Positions 22,087 through 33,937 of a stretch of 45,363 nt of DNA are shown here, one piece after another (position 1 is the first letter of the stretch; the number at the start of each line of letters is the position of its first letter). Source of the stretch: Zychaea mexicana (taxonomy: Eukaryota; Mucoromycota; Mucoromycetes; Mucorales; Lichtheimiaceae); NCBI RefSeq assembly GCF_025766255.1, contig NW_026516687.1:442501-487863 (forward strand), given 5' to 3'. The notes below the pieces were generated by a model. That model was not told the origin of the DNA. It saw only the letters and a list, made by a program, of their open reading frames with translations, and did no database searches. Both the position numbers and the translations under genes were made by a program.

Positions 22087-23172
22087 ATGCCATCCTAAGA
22101 ACAAACACCTCGTGAACTCTCAATTGTTATCGTTAATCCTAGTGGTACAGGTCGTGGTAGTCGTGGTCGTGGCAGTCGTAGCAGTCGTGGCAGTCGTAAC
22201 GGTCATGGTGGTCATGGTAATAGTAGCAACAATCGAAGCAGCACTCCTATTGTTCAAGCCAATAACCAGTCCAACAGCAACATGCAAAGCAACGAAAGCA
22301 ACAATGACACCACTGCATCCTAATCTTCTGTCCCGACACAAAGCTCCCCTGAACATTGGATTAAGGCTGAAGAAAGGGCGTTGCTAACCGCAGTCTCTAA
22401 GCATTATGATGAGCTTACGCATCCAAGAGACAACAATCATCGCAGCCGTACATGGGATGCAATCATTGAAGATTTCAAGAAAGAGTATATACCTCTAGCA
22501 TCACCAATTGTTACTGATGGCACTCATGAAAGCGAACAGTCTTTGGACGAGCAGCAGCCAGCACCTTCGTCTCTTGTCGTCGAGCCGAGCAGTATTTCGA
22601 GCGACGATCAAGCGACATCATCACCATCAGCAGCAGCAGCAACAGCAACAGATCCATCGGCTTCAGACTTTACAAATGATAACAGTACTGTCGAAACTTT
22701 CGGTAATGTATGAACCAAGCGCGCCATCAAAACCAAGTAGGAAAGAATGTGCAGTTGTTACCATTTACTAAACGCCATCGGCAGACTGGAGGGTCTGGTG
22801 ATATAGACGACTGTATTTATACGATGATATGCATGCATTGCTGAAGGATGGCCCAAGGTTCAATCCTGAATTCCAGTTCGATTCTTTCCGAGGCATTCGT
22901 CGTCGCGCCGATACACAAACAGCAACCGACAGCACGCTGCAGCCATCTGCAAGACGTCGACGATTGACTCCTGCAGAATTGCAGCATGAAGATATGCTTG
23001 AGTGGATCGATGCTGCCAACCAGCAGAGCAAGGAAGCAAGATCACAGCTGATCGAGCTACTCGATCAGTAATATAAGGAAATCCTTGAAGCTCAAGAAAG
23101 GCGCCACCAGCAACAGCAACACACACAACAGAGCTTTTTAGATTTAATGAAGCAACTTATTGACAAGATGTA
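22087..23172 (+). pseudogene. Myb/SANT-like accessory protein of Harbinger 2, three nonsense codons
   Basis: Begins with a Gly/Arg/Ser repeat region (GRGSRGRGSRSS) of nucleic-acid-binding character, then a tryptophan-bearing SANT-like segment SPEHWIKAEERALLTAVSKHY and RTWDAIIEDFKKEY. After Ser/Ala/Gln-rich sequence and a poorly resolved intron or frame change between about 22700 and 22825, the C-terminal part has FNPEFQFDSFRGIRRRAD and a coiled coil with HEDMLEWIDAANQQSKEARS. TAA codons at 22096-22098, 22321-22323 and 23069-23071 interrupt frames that otherwise continue; each fits CAA changing to TAA. It ends at TAG 23170. It faces the transposase, 117 bases away. Confidence 0.65.
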
Positions 23173-23288
23173 GAATCTTTTTTGTTTGATTTTTTATTTT
23201 TAAATCAATAAATTTTTTTTATTCTTCGGGTTTTTTAATATAATCAAGTGCCTCAAAAGATATCTAGTTATGAAGACATATTTAGTTT

Positions 23289-24836
23289 CTATCTGCGTCT
23301 ATAATGGCGATTATATTGACGGAAGCTCTCACGATTGCTATGCCGATTCTCGTACAAGTACTGTACTAGTTCATTATGTTTCTGCATACCTTCATTTCGC
23401 AGTTGTGTAGTGGTACAGCGCACACCACGACCTCTGTCATTGATAGAGTCAGAAACTTCGAGTGGCTCTAGAAGCAAATCATCGGTTATCGGATTAGGTA
23501 CAAATGTGCTTTCGGTATAAAGATCGTCGTGATCAATGCATAAATTATGCAGAATACAGCAAGCAACAATCATCATCGTCATTGATTCTACATCCAGCAA
23601 ATACAGCTCGTTACGTAGAAAACGCCATCTGCACACCAATTGGCCAAATGCCCATTCAATAACGTTACACATGTTCAAATGAATATAATTGAAATTTGCG
23701 TTGTCACTGTGGCGGGGTGCTTGAGCATCAGGAAATGGTGTTATCAACCACGCGAGCAAAGGGTATGCCGAATCTACGAACAAAAAATGGAATGTCAGGA
23801 ATATGTACCGTGATTTCAACGATGGTCTATGCTAAACAATTTGTTCTTTACCTCCAAGTATAAATGTTCCATTTGGGCACATGGATTCTGCGTTAGCAAG
23901 AAGTTCGTCATAAAAAGCAGTAGCTTGAAAGGCTCTTGAATCGTGATTTCGGCCTATAGTATAAAAGTCGTATATATTAGCCAAGAAAGCAACTAATATA
24001 ATTACATTATAATGTTATGCCTTACCACTCTGCCCTGCATAGATGTAGGTGAATCGCTTTTCTGAATCACAAATGGCAACCATGTTCAACGAGTAGTTGT
24101 TTTTTCTGTCGACAAAGCGATCGCCACTGTCACCTGGTTTGAAAATTCGAACGAGCTTCCCATCCAAAGCACCGAGTACATTTGGGAGGTGAGTAGGTCC
24201 GACTTCAAATATTGGTCCAAGCTCTCCATATTGAAACCCTTCAACGGTTGCCTTGATAGCTTCATTTCCGGTCAGCCATCGGATTATGCCACCTTGACAG
24301 TCGGCCATTGCCTCCAAAAATCGCTTGGTAAAATTTCTGTAGGATCCATGCGATGTACCAAGCAAAGTTTGGGCCATACGGTAATTGACATGAGCATTGG
24401 CAAATCTCTAGATTATCAGGCCGACTTGGATGAACACAGGTGTGGCGTTTTGTGCCGTAAATTGATACAATCGATGTTGCGACAACATATTTACGAGGGC
24501 ATTGAAAGTGGCTGGTTTCATACGATAATGCGATTTGAATCCACCTGGTCCATCTGTGTCCGGAAGAGCTGGATGCGTAACTTCCCAGTATGTCGTATTT
24601 TTAACACGATTGACGCGTTGCATAACACGGAAATGTAGCGGCGATGATACAGATGACATGATATGATCAAGAGAAAAAATGGTTCGGTACATTGGCAAAA
24701 CAGTGTTGATCATGGAGAGTTGGTTGATATCGTCGTCGTCATTATTTGCAAGAAAAAAAAAGACGTAGCCTTCAATCAAAAGAAGTAGGATGCTGATGAT
24801 CGTTCTTCTGTGGACAATTTCTTGCTGGGAATCCAT
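23289..24836 (-). pseudogene. HARBI1-like transposase (Harbinger 2), one nonsense codon
   Basis: The DDE nuclease of element 2. The ATG at 24836-24834 gives MDSQQEIVHRR, followed by a hydrophobic stretch. Motifs: GPGGFKSHYRMKPATF (about 24545), the first D in NVLGALDGKLVRIF (about 24180), the second D in GRNHDSRAFQATAF (exon 2) and the E in VIEWAFGQLVCRWRFL (about 23660). Introns 24025-23954 (72 bases) and 23851-23774 (78 bases) have GTAAGG/GTAAAG donors and TAG acceptors and keep the frame. A TAG at 24410-24408 sits in GLII*RFANAHVNY, where Trp is likely. That is the only defect I found, so this copy is close to intact. Length of about 480 residues is normal for Harbinger transposases. Confidence 0.88.
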
Positions 24837-24920
24837 AATAATAGACAGAAGGTAGGATGAAGGATATAAAAGGTGCGAATAAAAGTTGAGTGGAACAAAA
24901 CAAGAAGTATTACTCAAAGT

Positions 24921-26200
24921 CGCTGCATATATAGAAGATATTTTCTTATCGGTAATGTTCTTATCATTTTATGATATGTAGAACTATGGAATCGGTCACT
25001 GGGCTTGCAGGGGAGTATCAAGGGGTAGAAAAAAGCTTGATATTATCTTGATATACAGCTTTATTATAAAATATCAAGATGTTTTCAAACACCTTGATAT
25101 TTAGCTTTTCGAGTAAATATCAAGGTTTTTTTACACCTTGATATTTTTATGTGCATATGGTCCCCCAAGCTTATGATTTGATTACATCATGCATGTAGAT
25201 GTCTATAACGGTCTTACCATACATTGCATATGGACCAGGTGCCTTCTGTAGTAGGTTCGTAAAAAGAAGGATTACGCATTGCATATTTTCGTTCTTTATA
25301 TTACACATATAGTAAACGGACAAAGCATGCTATTGGTTTTTATATTCATGGTCTAATATATATATTATTATGGGTGCTCACAACCATCTTTATTATTATA
25401 TTTGTATATAAAATCGAGTACAAGATTATGCTTTATAGAACATTAAAGAACGTCATCATATATAAGTCTACGTTATGTGATGATTTTAAAAGGAAGGCTG
25501 TAGTTGAAAAGAGCTAGTGCAAAGGACAGCGATCCTACTATGGAAAGATGCATGTTGAGTCAATTTATAAGTGAAAACAAAAACAGCGCAGAAGGAGATG
25601 TTCATAGACGATTTTGAAGATGACATACCTAAAAGATACATTGAAGATTGTTAGTGAAGAATCCAGAATGCATTATTTACAGGATGAAGGAGTTAAGACC
25701 AGCCACGAAAGGAGAAGTTTGATATATACCAATAGTGCGGAGATAACGAAGCTCGCTATATGTCATAAGAAAAAAATACTAATAAAGATATACATACATA
25801 TGTGGCCTTAGTCCTTACTGTCCATATGAGTCAACCATAATAGTAGCACTCCATTTCATCACGTTAGGAAACATTAGCAAAGCATGACTAAGTTCGTAGT
25901 GTACATACGGCACGGTGAGAGGAATGGTACATTGTAGTTAGTCAGGGTTATAGATAAATAGTATATATCTATTAATTAAAATCCTTCAGTTTTATGATTT
26001 ATAACTCACAAAAAAGGAAATCTTTTCAATCTCCTCCTCCTTTCTTTCCTTCACAGTCTCTTTACGTGTTCGATATGTCCATCTGTCCATAACGCTTTTT
26101 CGTCGCCATGGCGACCGTGTAACCATTACAGCATTGTCTTCTAGCATTCAAACGATCAGAATGTGGCTTCACTGTTTACCTCCGACGTAGAATAAAGCTG
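24921..26200. other. Intergenic region with hairpins, no gene supported
   Basis: AT-rich sequence. It contains the two family 2 hairpins listed separately. A 65-codon ORF at 25614-25811 has no recognisable feature and looks like chance. Confidence 0.5.
25069..25146. repeat. Two hairpins, family 2 (AATATCAAG type)
   Basis: 25069-25102 has 10-base arms AAATATCAAG / CTTGATATTT. 25115-25146 has 11-base arms AAATATCAAGG / CCTTGATATTT. A degraded third copy (AGCTTGATAT...) starts at about 25034. The same family recurs at 33550-33581. Confidence 0.85.
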
Positions 26201-26279
26201 TAAGCACAACAGAGTGTGTAAATATTAAATGCTACACAAAACTTTTTCTCTCTCTCTTTATCACAAAACATTCATCTCC

Positions 26280-26510
26280 ATGTCAGCAAGCCACACAGAA
26301 TTCTCTCCACGCCCATCCGATGAAGAAATCTTGGCAAAAGTTGAGCAGTACAGGGCGATGTGTAAGGCTTACCCAGGCAAGATTAAGGAAGGCTTAACGG
26401 ACGACTACAAGTACTTATACTTATATCCAAGAGACGTCATGGATGAGATAGATGAAGCAATGGCAGAATTTCACGAAAACCAATGTACTTCAAAGCAAAC
26501 CAAAAAGTAA
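26280..26510 (+). CDS. Small protein gene, unknown function
   Basis: A 76-residue ORF starting MSASHTEFSPRP, charged and probably helical (DEEILAKVEQYRAMCKAYPG, DVMDEIDEAMAEF), ending in Lys-rich QTKK. No signal peptide or membrane segment in this version. An upstream in-frame ATG at 26229 would add 17 hydrophobic residues; the downstream ATG is preferred because it follows a CT-rich leader (CTCTCTCTTTATCAC). A tandem AATAAATAAA poly(A)-type signal lies about 15 bases after the stop. I do not recognise a family. It is not obviously part of the Helitron that starts about 600 bases downstream, although the Helitron 5' end is unknown and could in principle include it. Confidence 0.5.
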   Translation: MSASHTEFSPRPSDEEILAKVEQYRAMCKAYPGKIKEGLTDDYKYLYLYPRDVMDEIDEAMAEFHENQCTSKQTKK

Positions 26511-27087
26511 CTTTCTGTTGATACAATAAATAAACAGTCCAAAATCGTATATATTATATATTGTTTTAAGAAAACAAGCGATACAAGTGTATTTTGGATT
26601 TAGAGAGGTAGTGTTCGGAGGGGATAGAACAGACACACCATCACATATAATTTAAAGACAGCAGTAGCTGGTCGATTCGAAGTGCGGATGCTACTAAATG
26701 CCTGTCATACATGAACAATATCAAAAAGGAAGTTGACATTGTGCTATTCTTTCTCTTACTCTTTTTTCTCAGCCATCTCTACTGCAGTACCTCTATTTAC
26801 TTTGACTTTATTACACATAATTTTACACAGTGTACAGTAATCTTTACTTTTTTAGGCATATATCATTGTTAGACACGCCATCTCAATCTTCTAATCCTGA
26901 CATTTTGACTTGCTGACATGACCTTGAGCGTTGAGAATATAAGCAAAGTGCTTTTCAAAGAGAGTTTTGCTGCTGAGATCATAATAGTTATTGTGTGCAA
27001 CAAAGAAACAAGAGCTGCACTGTATACTGCTCTTCTCTCTTCTCGCATTTCAAAACTCACTTCTAATCTTCACTTCAATCAACAAAC
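26511..27087. other. Presumed Helitron 5' region and promoter
   Basis: No coding region is convincing. It should contain the Helitron 5' end (TC after an A) and the promoter of the Rep-helicase gene, but no end can be fixed from a single copy. Confidence 0.4.
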
Positions 27088-30000
27088 ATGTCAACTCCAA
27101 TTTGCCCTTCATGCGGCTTGCCCGGCCATCAACGCATTTCGCACCGCAACTGTCTTCATAATCCCGCTCGGTTGTAAATGCGTCAGCAAAATGAACATGA
27201 AGCTGGAATTGAAACCGAAGAACGCGTTCCTGTGTGTTCAAGCTGTGGGCAAGAGGGTCATCATCGCTCCACCAACCGATTGTGCCCAAACAATCCTGCA
27301 AACCAGGCTGCTCAAAACGTTAGTGACCATATCTATACCAGCTATACTTGCTATTCATTGATATATAGTCATCGGCTGTCAGAAGCTTGAGCATTCAGTA
27401 TATCAATTAATGATCCTTTACTTCATGTAGATGCATAATATCGCCCGTGCTGTTGCAGCTGTGATTCCTCCCCGGCACTATTTTGGTCGCATGGACAGGG
27501 AATGCTCTAATTGCCATGCACGTCTTTGGATTCAAGAGCGCATCTCAAACTCTTCCCAAGTACGACCTGCATTCAACCTATGCTGTGACCAAGGAAGTGT
27601 CCAATTGCCACCACTTTCCCCCACCCCTCCTGAAATTTCCCGTTTGTTGCGTGGCACAGATGAGGCCTCCACCCAATTCCGCACAAACATCCGCGCATAC
27701 AACAACTCCCTCAGTTTTACTTCGCTTGGTGTCCACGTTGATCAGACAGTAGCCAACTCCATCGGTGGTGCGTACAACTTCCGCATCCACGGTAGTGTCC
27801 ACCATCGAATCGGGTCTATTTTGCCTGCCGACAACACAACAAGGCCCGCTTTCGCACAAATTTACGTTCACGACCCGTCGACCGAGCTGCAAACCCGACA
27901 GTCCGTCACAAACGCTACGTTGATCAATGAAACGCTACAGACCTTGCAGGATATGATGCACCGCATCAGCCCATTCGCGACATCATTTCGCAACATGGCC
28001 GAAATTGCTCGCAATGAAGGCATGGCGGATGTGAGAATGGTTATCAGGGCTGAAGGGGTACCCGATGCTCGCCGCTACAACCGCCCCACTGCTGGCGAAA
28101 TCGGCATTTTGATCGTCGATGATAATGGTACGGATGTTGGCAATCGCGATATCGTTCTAAGAACGAGATCCAATCAGCTACAAAACATCAGTGAAATGCA
28201 TCGCTTTTATGATGCTATGCATTATGTTCTCCTTTTCCCCCAAGGTATACTTACAGAAAATGTTTTTGTCCTGAGTTCCATCATGAGTTATTTCCATTGC
28301 ATATTAAGTGTTCGTAATAGGAGATGAAGGCTGGACGATTGAGGCTCGCACTGACGCTGGCAGCAAAATCACTGTCATGGATTGGTACAAGTTCCGGCTC
28401 ATGATACGCGGCAATGACAGTGATGCAAACAGACATGATCTTCATCGTTTCGGCAACCTGTATCAGCAATATATCACTGATGTTTATGCAAAGATGGAGT
28501 CCAATCGTTTGAGCTTCATCCGCCGTAACCAAGACCGTTTGCGTTCGGACCTGTATCGCAATGTAGTAGACGCTGTGCATCTTGGAGACAATGATATGAC
28601 CAGTGTTGGACGGCGCGTTATCCTGCCATCATCCTTCATTGGTTCCCCTCGGCATATGCAGCAGCTGTACCAAGACGCAATGAGTATTGTTCGTCGTTTC
28701 GGCAAACCGGACATATTCGTCACCTTTACTTGCAATCCTCGCTGGCCTGAGATTCAAGAAAATCTTCTTCCCGGTCAATCAGCATCTGATCGCCCTGATC
28801 TGTCAGCACGAGTTTTCAGATTGAAACTTAAGCAGCTTATGAACGATCTTACCAAGGATAAGATTCTGGGCACTGTTGTCGGACATGTCCATACAGTAGA
28901 GTTTCAGAAGCGTGGTCTCCCACATGCCCATATATTACTTATTCTTGCTGGAGAAGATAAGCCTACTAGCCCAGCCCACTGTGATGCAATTGTTTCTGCC
29001 CAACTTCCCGACAGCAATCATCCTGCACGCGCGACAGTTCAACGGCATATGATGCATGGTCCTTGCGGGCTTCTCAACCCACGCTCACCATGCATGGTCG
29101 ATGGTAGATGCTCGAAGCGCTACCCTAAACAGTTTTCTGACGAGACACAATGGAACGACGACGGTTACCCGCTTTATGTGAGACCTGATAATGGTGACTA
29201 TGTCACCAAAAATCGCGTTAATCTCGACAATCGCTGGGTTGTACCGCACAACATATACCTTTGTGCCAAATATGATGCTCACATCAACGTCGAAATCTGC
29301 TCCTCCATACAGTCCATCAAATACGTTTACAAATACGTTTATAAGGGCCACGATCGTGCATCTGCCGTAGTGTCACAGCGTCAAGCGACAAACAACAATG
29401 ATGATGATGGTCAACCAATAGACGAGATCCGCACCCACCTCGACGCCCGCTATGTCTCCGCTTCAGAGGGTTGCTGGCGTTTGTTTTCGTTCTCCCTTCA
29501 CCAAGAATTTCCTGCGCACCAGCGTTTGGCCGTCCACTTGGAAGATGAACAAACTGTTCATTTCGATGAGGATGATACTCCGGGAAACGTAATCGAAGGC
29601 CGTGCGCATGAAACAACTTTGACAGCATGGTTTCAGTACAACCAAGAGAACCCAGACGACGCCATTGCCTCTGACCTTCTTTACGTCAATTTCCCGGAGC
29701 ACTTTGTATTTGTTCAGCGCACACGTCGCTGGAAAATACGTGAACGAGGTTTTGGTGGTACAATCGGTCGTGTCTATGTTGTTTCCCCCCACGAAGTTGA
29801 GAAATTTCATCTTCGACTTTTGCTGTATCATGTTGCCGGTGCCACCAGCTTTGAATTTTTGCGGACAGTAGATGGTGTACTGATGCCATCATTCCAGGCA
29901 GCAGCACGAAGACGTGGCCTGTTGATGGGGCAAGAAGAATGGCATCAATGCCTTGATCAAGCTCAAACGTATCAACGCCCCCATGCTCTTCGTCAGCTAT

Positions 30001-31844
30001 TCGCAGTCATTGTGGCTTTCTGTCAACCCGAAGATCCACATGATTTATGGCTTCGTCACCGCGATAGCATGGTTGAAGACTTTCTGTACACAGCCCGCCA
30101 AGATTTAAACGATCCAAATTTGCCCATCACGGATGCCATTTATGACCAAGGCCTTTTGGATATTGAATTGGTGCTCTCTGGATTGTCAAGATCGCTTCTT
30201 GAATTTGATGGGTTTGTGCTTCCAGCCAACCCAAACAATTATGCCAACAATGAGCCTTTGTTGATTCGTGAGCACCGTCGACTTGTGGAACGACTTGCCC
30301 TGATGCCTGCTCCTCAACAAGAATTTAACGAGCATCAGCAATCTGTCTTTAATGCAGTCAATGCATCTTTACGCCAAGCGGCAAATCAGCCAAAGGTGCA
30401 TTTCGTGGATGGCCCTGGTGGTACTGGAAAGACATATCTTTTCAATGCACTCCTCCAACATGTTCGTCGTGGCGGAGATATTGCGCTCGCTGTAGCTACA
30501 AGTGGTACTGCCGCTTTGTTACTCGATGGTGGACGAACTGCACACTCAACGTTCAAAATACCTTTAGAGGTCAACGAAACAACAGTGTGTAGCTTTACCC
30601 CACGCTCCGATACCGCGCAGCTTATACGTTTGGCAAGATTGATCATCTGGGATGAAGCATCCATGATCAGTAAAAGCGTCATTGAGACTGTAAACAGGAG
30701 TATCCAGGATCTCATGAGACATGACGATCCCGTGCTTGCCGATGTTCCGTTTGGTGGAAAGATCATGGTCTTTGGTGGTGACTTTCGCCAGGTATCCAAC
30801 ATTGTATCCTCTCTTCTACTTTGCATGTTTTTTACTATTAAGCGGTAGTACTCACAGTAAAGTATTTAATAATAGGTCCTTCCTGTGATACCAAATGCGT
30901 CGCGCTCGCAGATCGTACAGCAGTGCTTAAATCGTTCATCCATTTGGCCCAGCGTCACCATCCACCACCTTGAAACCAACATGCGCGTCCAGCAAGCTGC
31001 CAACACTAATGATGCAAATGAGCTTCGCGAGTTTGCTCAGTATTTACTTCGCATTGGTGATGGTGCTGAGCTGTTGGTGCCAACCACTGATGATAGAGTC
31101 CGGCTTCCAGAACGAATGCTCATGCCACGTTACAACACGTACGAGCTCATCGAAGCCATTTACGGCAGCCTTGACGCACCACACGTGGATCGCGATTACC
31201 TCATCAGTCGCTCCATTCTACTCCAAAAAATGTCGACGTTTCAGCAATCAACGATCTGATACTCGACCATTTCCCAGGCACTATCCAGGAATTCCGAGCG
31301 CAGATACTGTGGATGATCCAGAGGATCAAATCACATACCCACCAGAGCTGCTCAATTCCATGAATCCATCCGACCTCCCTCCGCATTTGCTAAAACTCAA
31401 AGTCGGTTGCCCAGTCATGCTTTTGAGAAACTTGCACACCCAAAGTGGTCTCTGCAACGGGACACGGCTGATTGTACGCTCTTTTCAAAGATATGTACTT
31501 GAAGCTGAAATAGCCACTGGACCTCATGCTGGCAACATTGTCTTGATCCCTCGCATAACACTCACACCATCGCAAACACGCTCCCCATTCTCTTCAAACG
31601 CACCCAATTCCCTGTTCGCCTGGCATTCGCTATGACCATCAATAAGGCATAGGGTCAAACTTTCAACACTGTCGGCCTCTACTTGCCTGAACCTCCATTC
31701 ACGCATGGTCTACTCTATGTAGCCATGTCGCGCGTCCGCACCCCTTCATCCATCAGAATCATGTTAGATCCTGAGAACTCACGTATCGCGGGTCAGCAAG
31801 GCCAAAGCACAAGAAATGTTGTTTTTCACGAAGTTCTTCTATAA
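27088..31844 (+). pseudogene. Helitron zinc-knuckle / HUH Rep / PIF1-like helicase, damaged C-terminus
   Basis: Rep nicks and joins single strands at the Helitron ends; the helicase unwinds DNA. Exon 1 codes for two CxxCGxxGH-type zinc knuckles (CPSCGLPGH, CSSCGQEGHH) separated by TAA at 27175-27177. Introns: 27319-27430, 28245-28308 and about 30792-30875, all GT-AG and frame-keeping. Helitron-like N domain at about 27900-29000; HUH motif in RGLPHAHILL (about 28910); catalytic tyrosines in KYVYKYVYKGHD (about 29318). Helicase: Walker A GPGGTGKT (about 30413), Walker B IIWDEASM (about 30643), GGDFRQ (about 30775), VAMSRVRT (about 31720). Defects: frameshifts at about 31226 (A run), 31295 and 31583, and TAG at 31650-31652. 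All but one stop lie in the last 600 bases. Confidence 0.9.
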
Positions 31845-31878
31845 TTCTTTTTGTCACCTACTCTATTTTTACATCGCC

Positions 31879-31967
31879 ATTCTCTTTTTCTACATCGCCT
31901 ATTCTCTTTTTTATATGCCTATTCTCTTTTTTATATTGCCTATTCTCTTTTTTGCCTATCTCTTTTT
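31879..31967 (+). repeat. TATTCTCTTTTTT tandem repeat
   Basis: About five units of 18-22 bases built on GCCTATTCTCTTTTTTATAT, directly after the helicase stop and within the Helitron. Confidence 0.85.
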
Positions 31968-32154
31968 ATCAATATCACTACATCATCTTTGTCAACACTT
32001 CTTTTCGCATTGCATTCTAAACTGGAGATAGTTAAGTATCCAACTTTGATGACTTTCTATGATAGACTACTTCTCACTGCACAATGATCTTGCTTTTGTT
32101 TTTGAAAACAGACAATAAGCATCTAATACCAAAACATTGATCCAACCTCGCTTG

Positions 32155-32287
32155 ACAGGGGGTTTGGGGGGCTTGCCCCCCACTTAGGGGTCAAGGGGGG
32201 AACCCCCTTGCGACGCGTTTCCGTTGAATGATACGGAGCGAAGCGGAGGGGCTCATTCATCCGAGCGAAGCGAGGAAGGACCGCTAG
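32155..32287 (+). repeat. Helitron 3' terminal hairpin region
   Basis: A GC-rich block quite unlike its AT-rich surroundings. It has nested inverted repeats: GGGGGGCTTGCCCCCC (about 32166), CAAGGGGGGAACCCCCTTG (about 32192), TGAATGA paired with TCATTCA (about 32225-32260), and the palindrome-like GAGCGAAGCGAGG. It ends CCGCTAG (32281-32287) followed by T, as expected for CTRR|T insertion. Confidence 0.8.
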
Positions 32288-33937
32288 TAGTTATAATAGA
32301 AAAAAAGAGAAACTTACACTCCTCTAGCTAGTATATAACATTTGGCAGCGACGGCAGCTTCAAAAGGCATAAAGTACGAACTTTGTTGTAGGAAATGGTA
32401 TAGTGAAGGCGTGCACTAGTATTAGCAATATAGGTTGTAGGAAATGTAAGGAAAGGATAAAAGCCAAGAGGATCACCTTCCAACAGGACCGTAAATAAAA
32501 ATCGAAGAAGGAGGAGGAAGAGAAAGGGAGTGAACCAAAGAAAAAAACCTTCAAAAAGTACTCATTACATGCATACTCACAAAATCTGATAGAAACATTT
32601 GTAACAGATTATGCAAGTAGCATGTCAATTCCACCGACTGATACTTCATCCATCTTTCTGTACACCAACTTTACCTACCACCTTACACCTGAGGTTATGA
32701 AGGCATGACGAAGCTGTATCCACTTGGCGTTCCCTTAGTACTGAATATTAAAGCGTTGTAGAAAGTAGTGGCCTGTGCAAAAGCCAGGACCATAGTGAAA
32801 AGTAACAGGCCATGCAGAAAAAAAGGAAGTGTAAGAAATAATGTATGGAAGCAGTCTAAGTATATATGCAGAGAAGAGGATTAACTGAGACCGTTGATTA
32901 CTCCCTCAACGCATTCTATATTGTGCAACTTTATTACCATACTTTTACTTTTATGAACCTCATCTTGATTGCAATTGTCATTTACAACAGTATGAAAAAT
33001 AAACATATTCAATCAGCATCGTAAAACATGTGCTGCCTTGTAATATGCGATGAGAATGTTTGTATATATAAAATGCATCATAACATCTTTTTTTAGATCC
33101 AATTGGTTTCAGCATGATATCAATTATGTATACAAGAGCAGCATTTTTGGCTACTCTATATATGTTTGTAAGACAGTACTATATAAAGTACATATGATCT
33201 TCTGATGCAAGGGTTTGTAGGGGGATTATGAAGATAATGCAGAATAGTAGTAGTGTGAGACCAGTCATTTTTTAGATACATCAAATGGTGCATACTGGTG
33301 TATGTGAAAGAAAACTCATAAAAGACTTCTCTTTTTAGCCAAAGCATACACTCGGAGTGCTTCATCCGATGTAGTAGTCGAGTAACTAACATGAAGTTCT
33401 GTTCTTGCAGCTATTGCATATACTGGGAACTTTTTGTACCAATATAGTAAATTTACATACATAAACAGAATACTTCATGCATAACTACCGCATCCAATCT
33501 CCAAAAATCCCTAACTTCTATAGAGGCCCGCCTTGCCTCTTTATATATAAATATCAAGGTCTTTCAAAAGCCCTTGATATTGGACTTTTCGCACGGTGGG
33601 TTCCGTCTAAACAACAAGTTGGTATATCTAATATTATGTAAAATGGTATACTTGACCCTCCCGGGTATTGCTTGATAGATAATTAAATATCAAAGTAATA
33701 TTTTCTCAGTCGCATGGACGTGTAACAAAAGATCCAAGACGATATCCTTTTTGGGAGTGCTGTGTCAACCAAGGGGTTGATACGGCAGTTTTGCTGTTCA
33801 TTTCCTTATCACGGATATGATATAAATTACATAAAAAAATCCTATATTCATTGTATCACTTTTATTTGACTCCCGAACAACGTACTATTACTATTTCTAG
33901 GGTATGTCGACGTTGACTCACGTTGCTTGAGAGTACC
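32288..33937. other. Intergenic region, no gene supported
   Basis: About 1.6 kb of AT-rich sequence with only short ORFs on either strand. One family 2 hairpin is present at 33550-33581. Nothing else is recognised. Confidence 0.5.
33550..33581. repeat. Hairpin, family 2
   Basis: Perfect 10-base arms AATATCAAGG / CCTTGATATT around a 12-base loop, matching the 25115-25146 hairpin in arms and in the TTT...AAA pattern of the loop. Confidence 0.85.

Larger units (their letters stand above)
21982..24920. mobile_element. PIF/Harbinger element 2 (inverse orientation), ends not located
   Basis: Carries the same two genes as element 1 but mirror-imaged: a Myb-like gene on plus and the transposase on minus, 3' ends facing. 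Its limits are uncertain: CTCCC(A/C)-type sequence near 22009 and near 25010 could be ends, but the match is weak. The element 1 insertion lies immediately beside it. Confidence 0.6.
27088..32287 (+). mobile_element. Helitron (rolling-circle transposon), 3' end defined
   Basis: Contains a Rep/helicase gene and ends in a GC-rich hairpin region with CTAG followed by T, the expected Helitron 3' signature. The 5' end lies upstream of 27088 at an undetermined site; the start given is the first codon. Confidence 0.85.

Noticed and set aside
22009..25020. CTCCC-type sequences as TIRs of Harbinger element 2
   Set aside because: Only about five to ten bases match, with gaps and no clear TAA/TTA duplication; too weak to annotate.
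31524..31706. Minus-strand ORFs across the Helitron and Tnp2 genes
   Set aside because: They mirror conserved plus-strand coding sequence and show no domain of their own.
33286..33297. TGGTGCATACTG, identical to the first 12 bases of the Tc1-type TIR
   Set aside because: No partner end, TA duplication or further similarity around it; a 12-base match may be chance.
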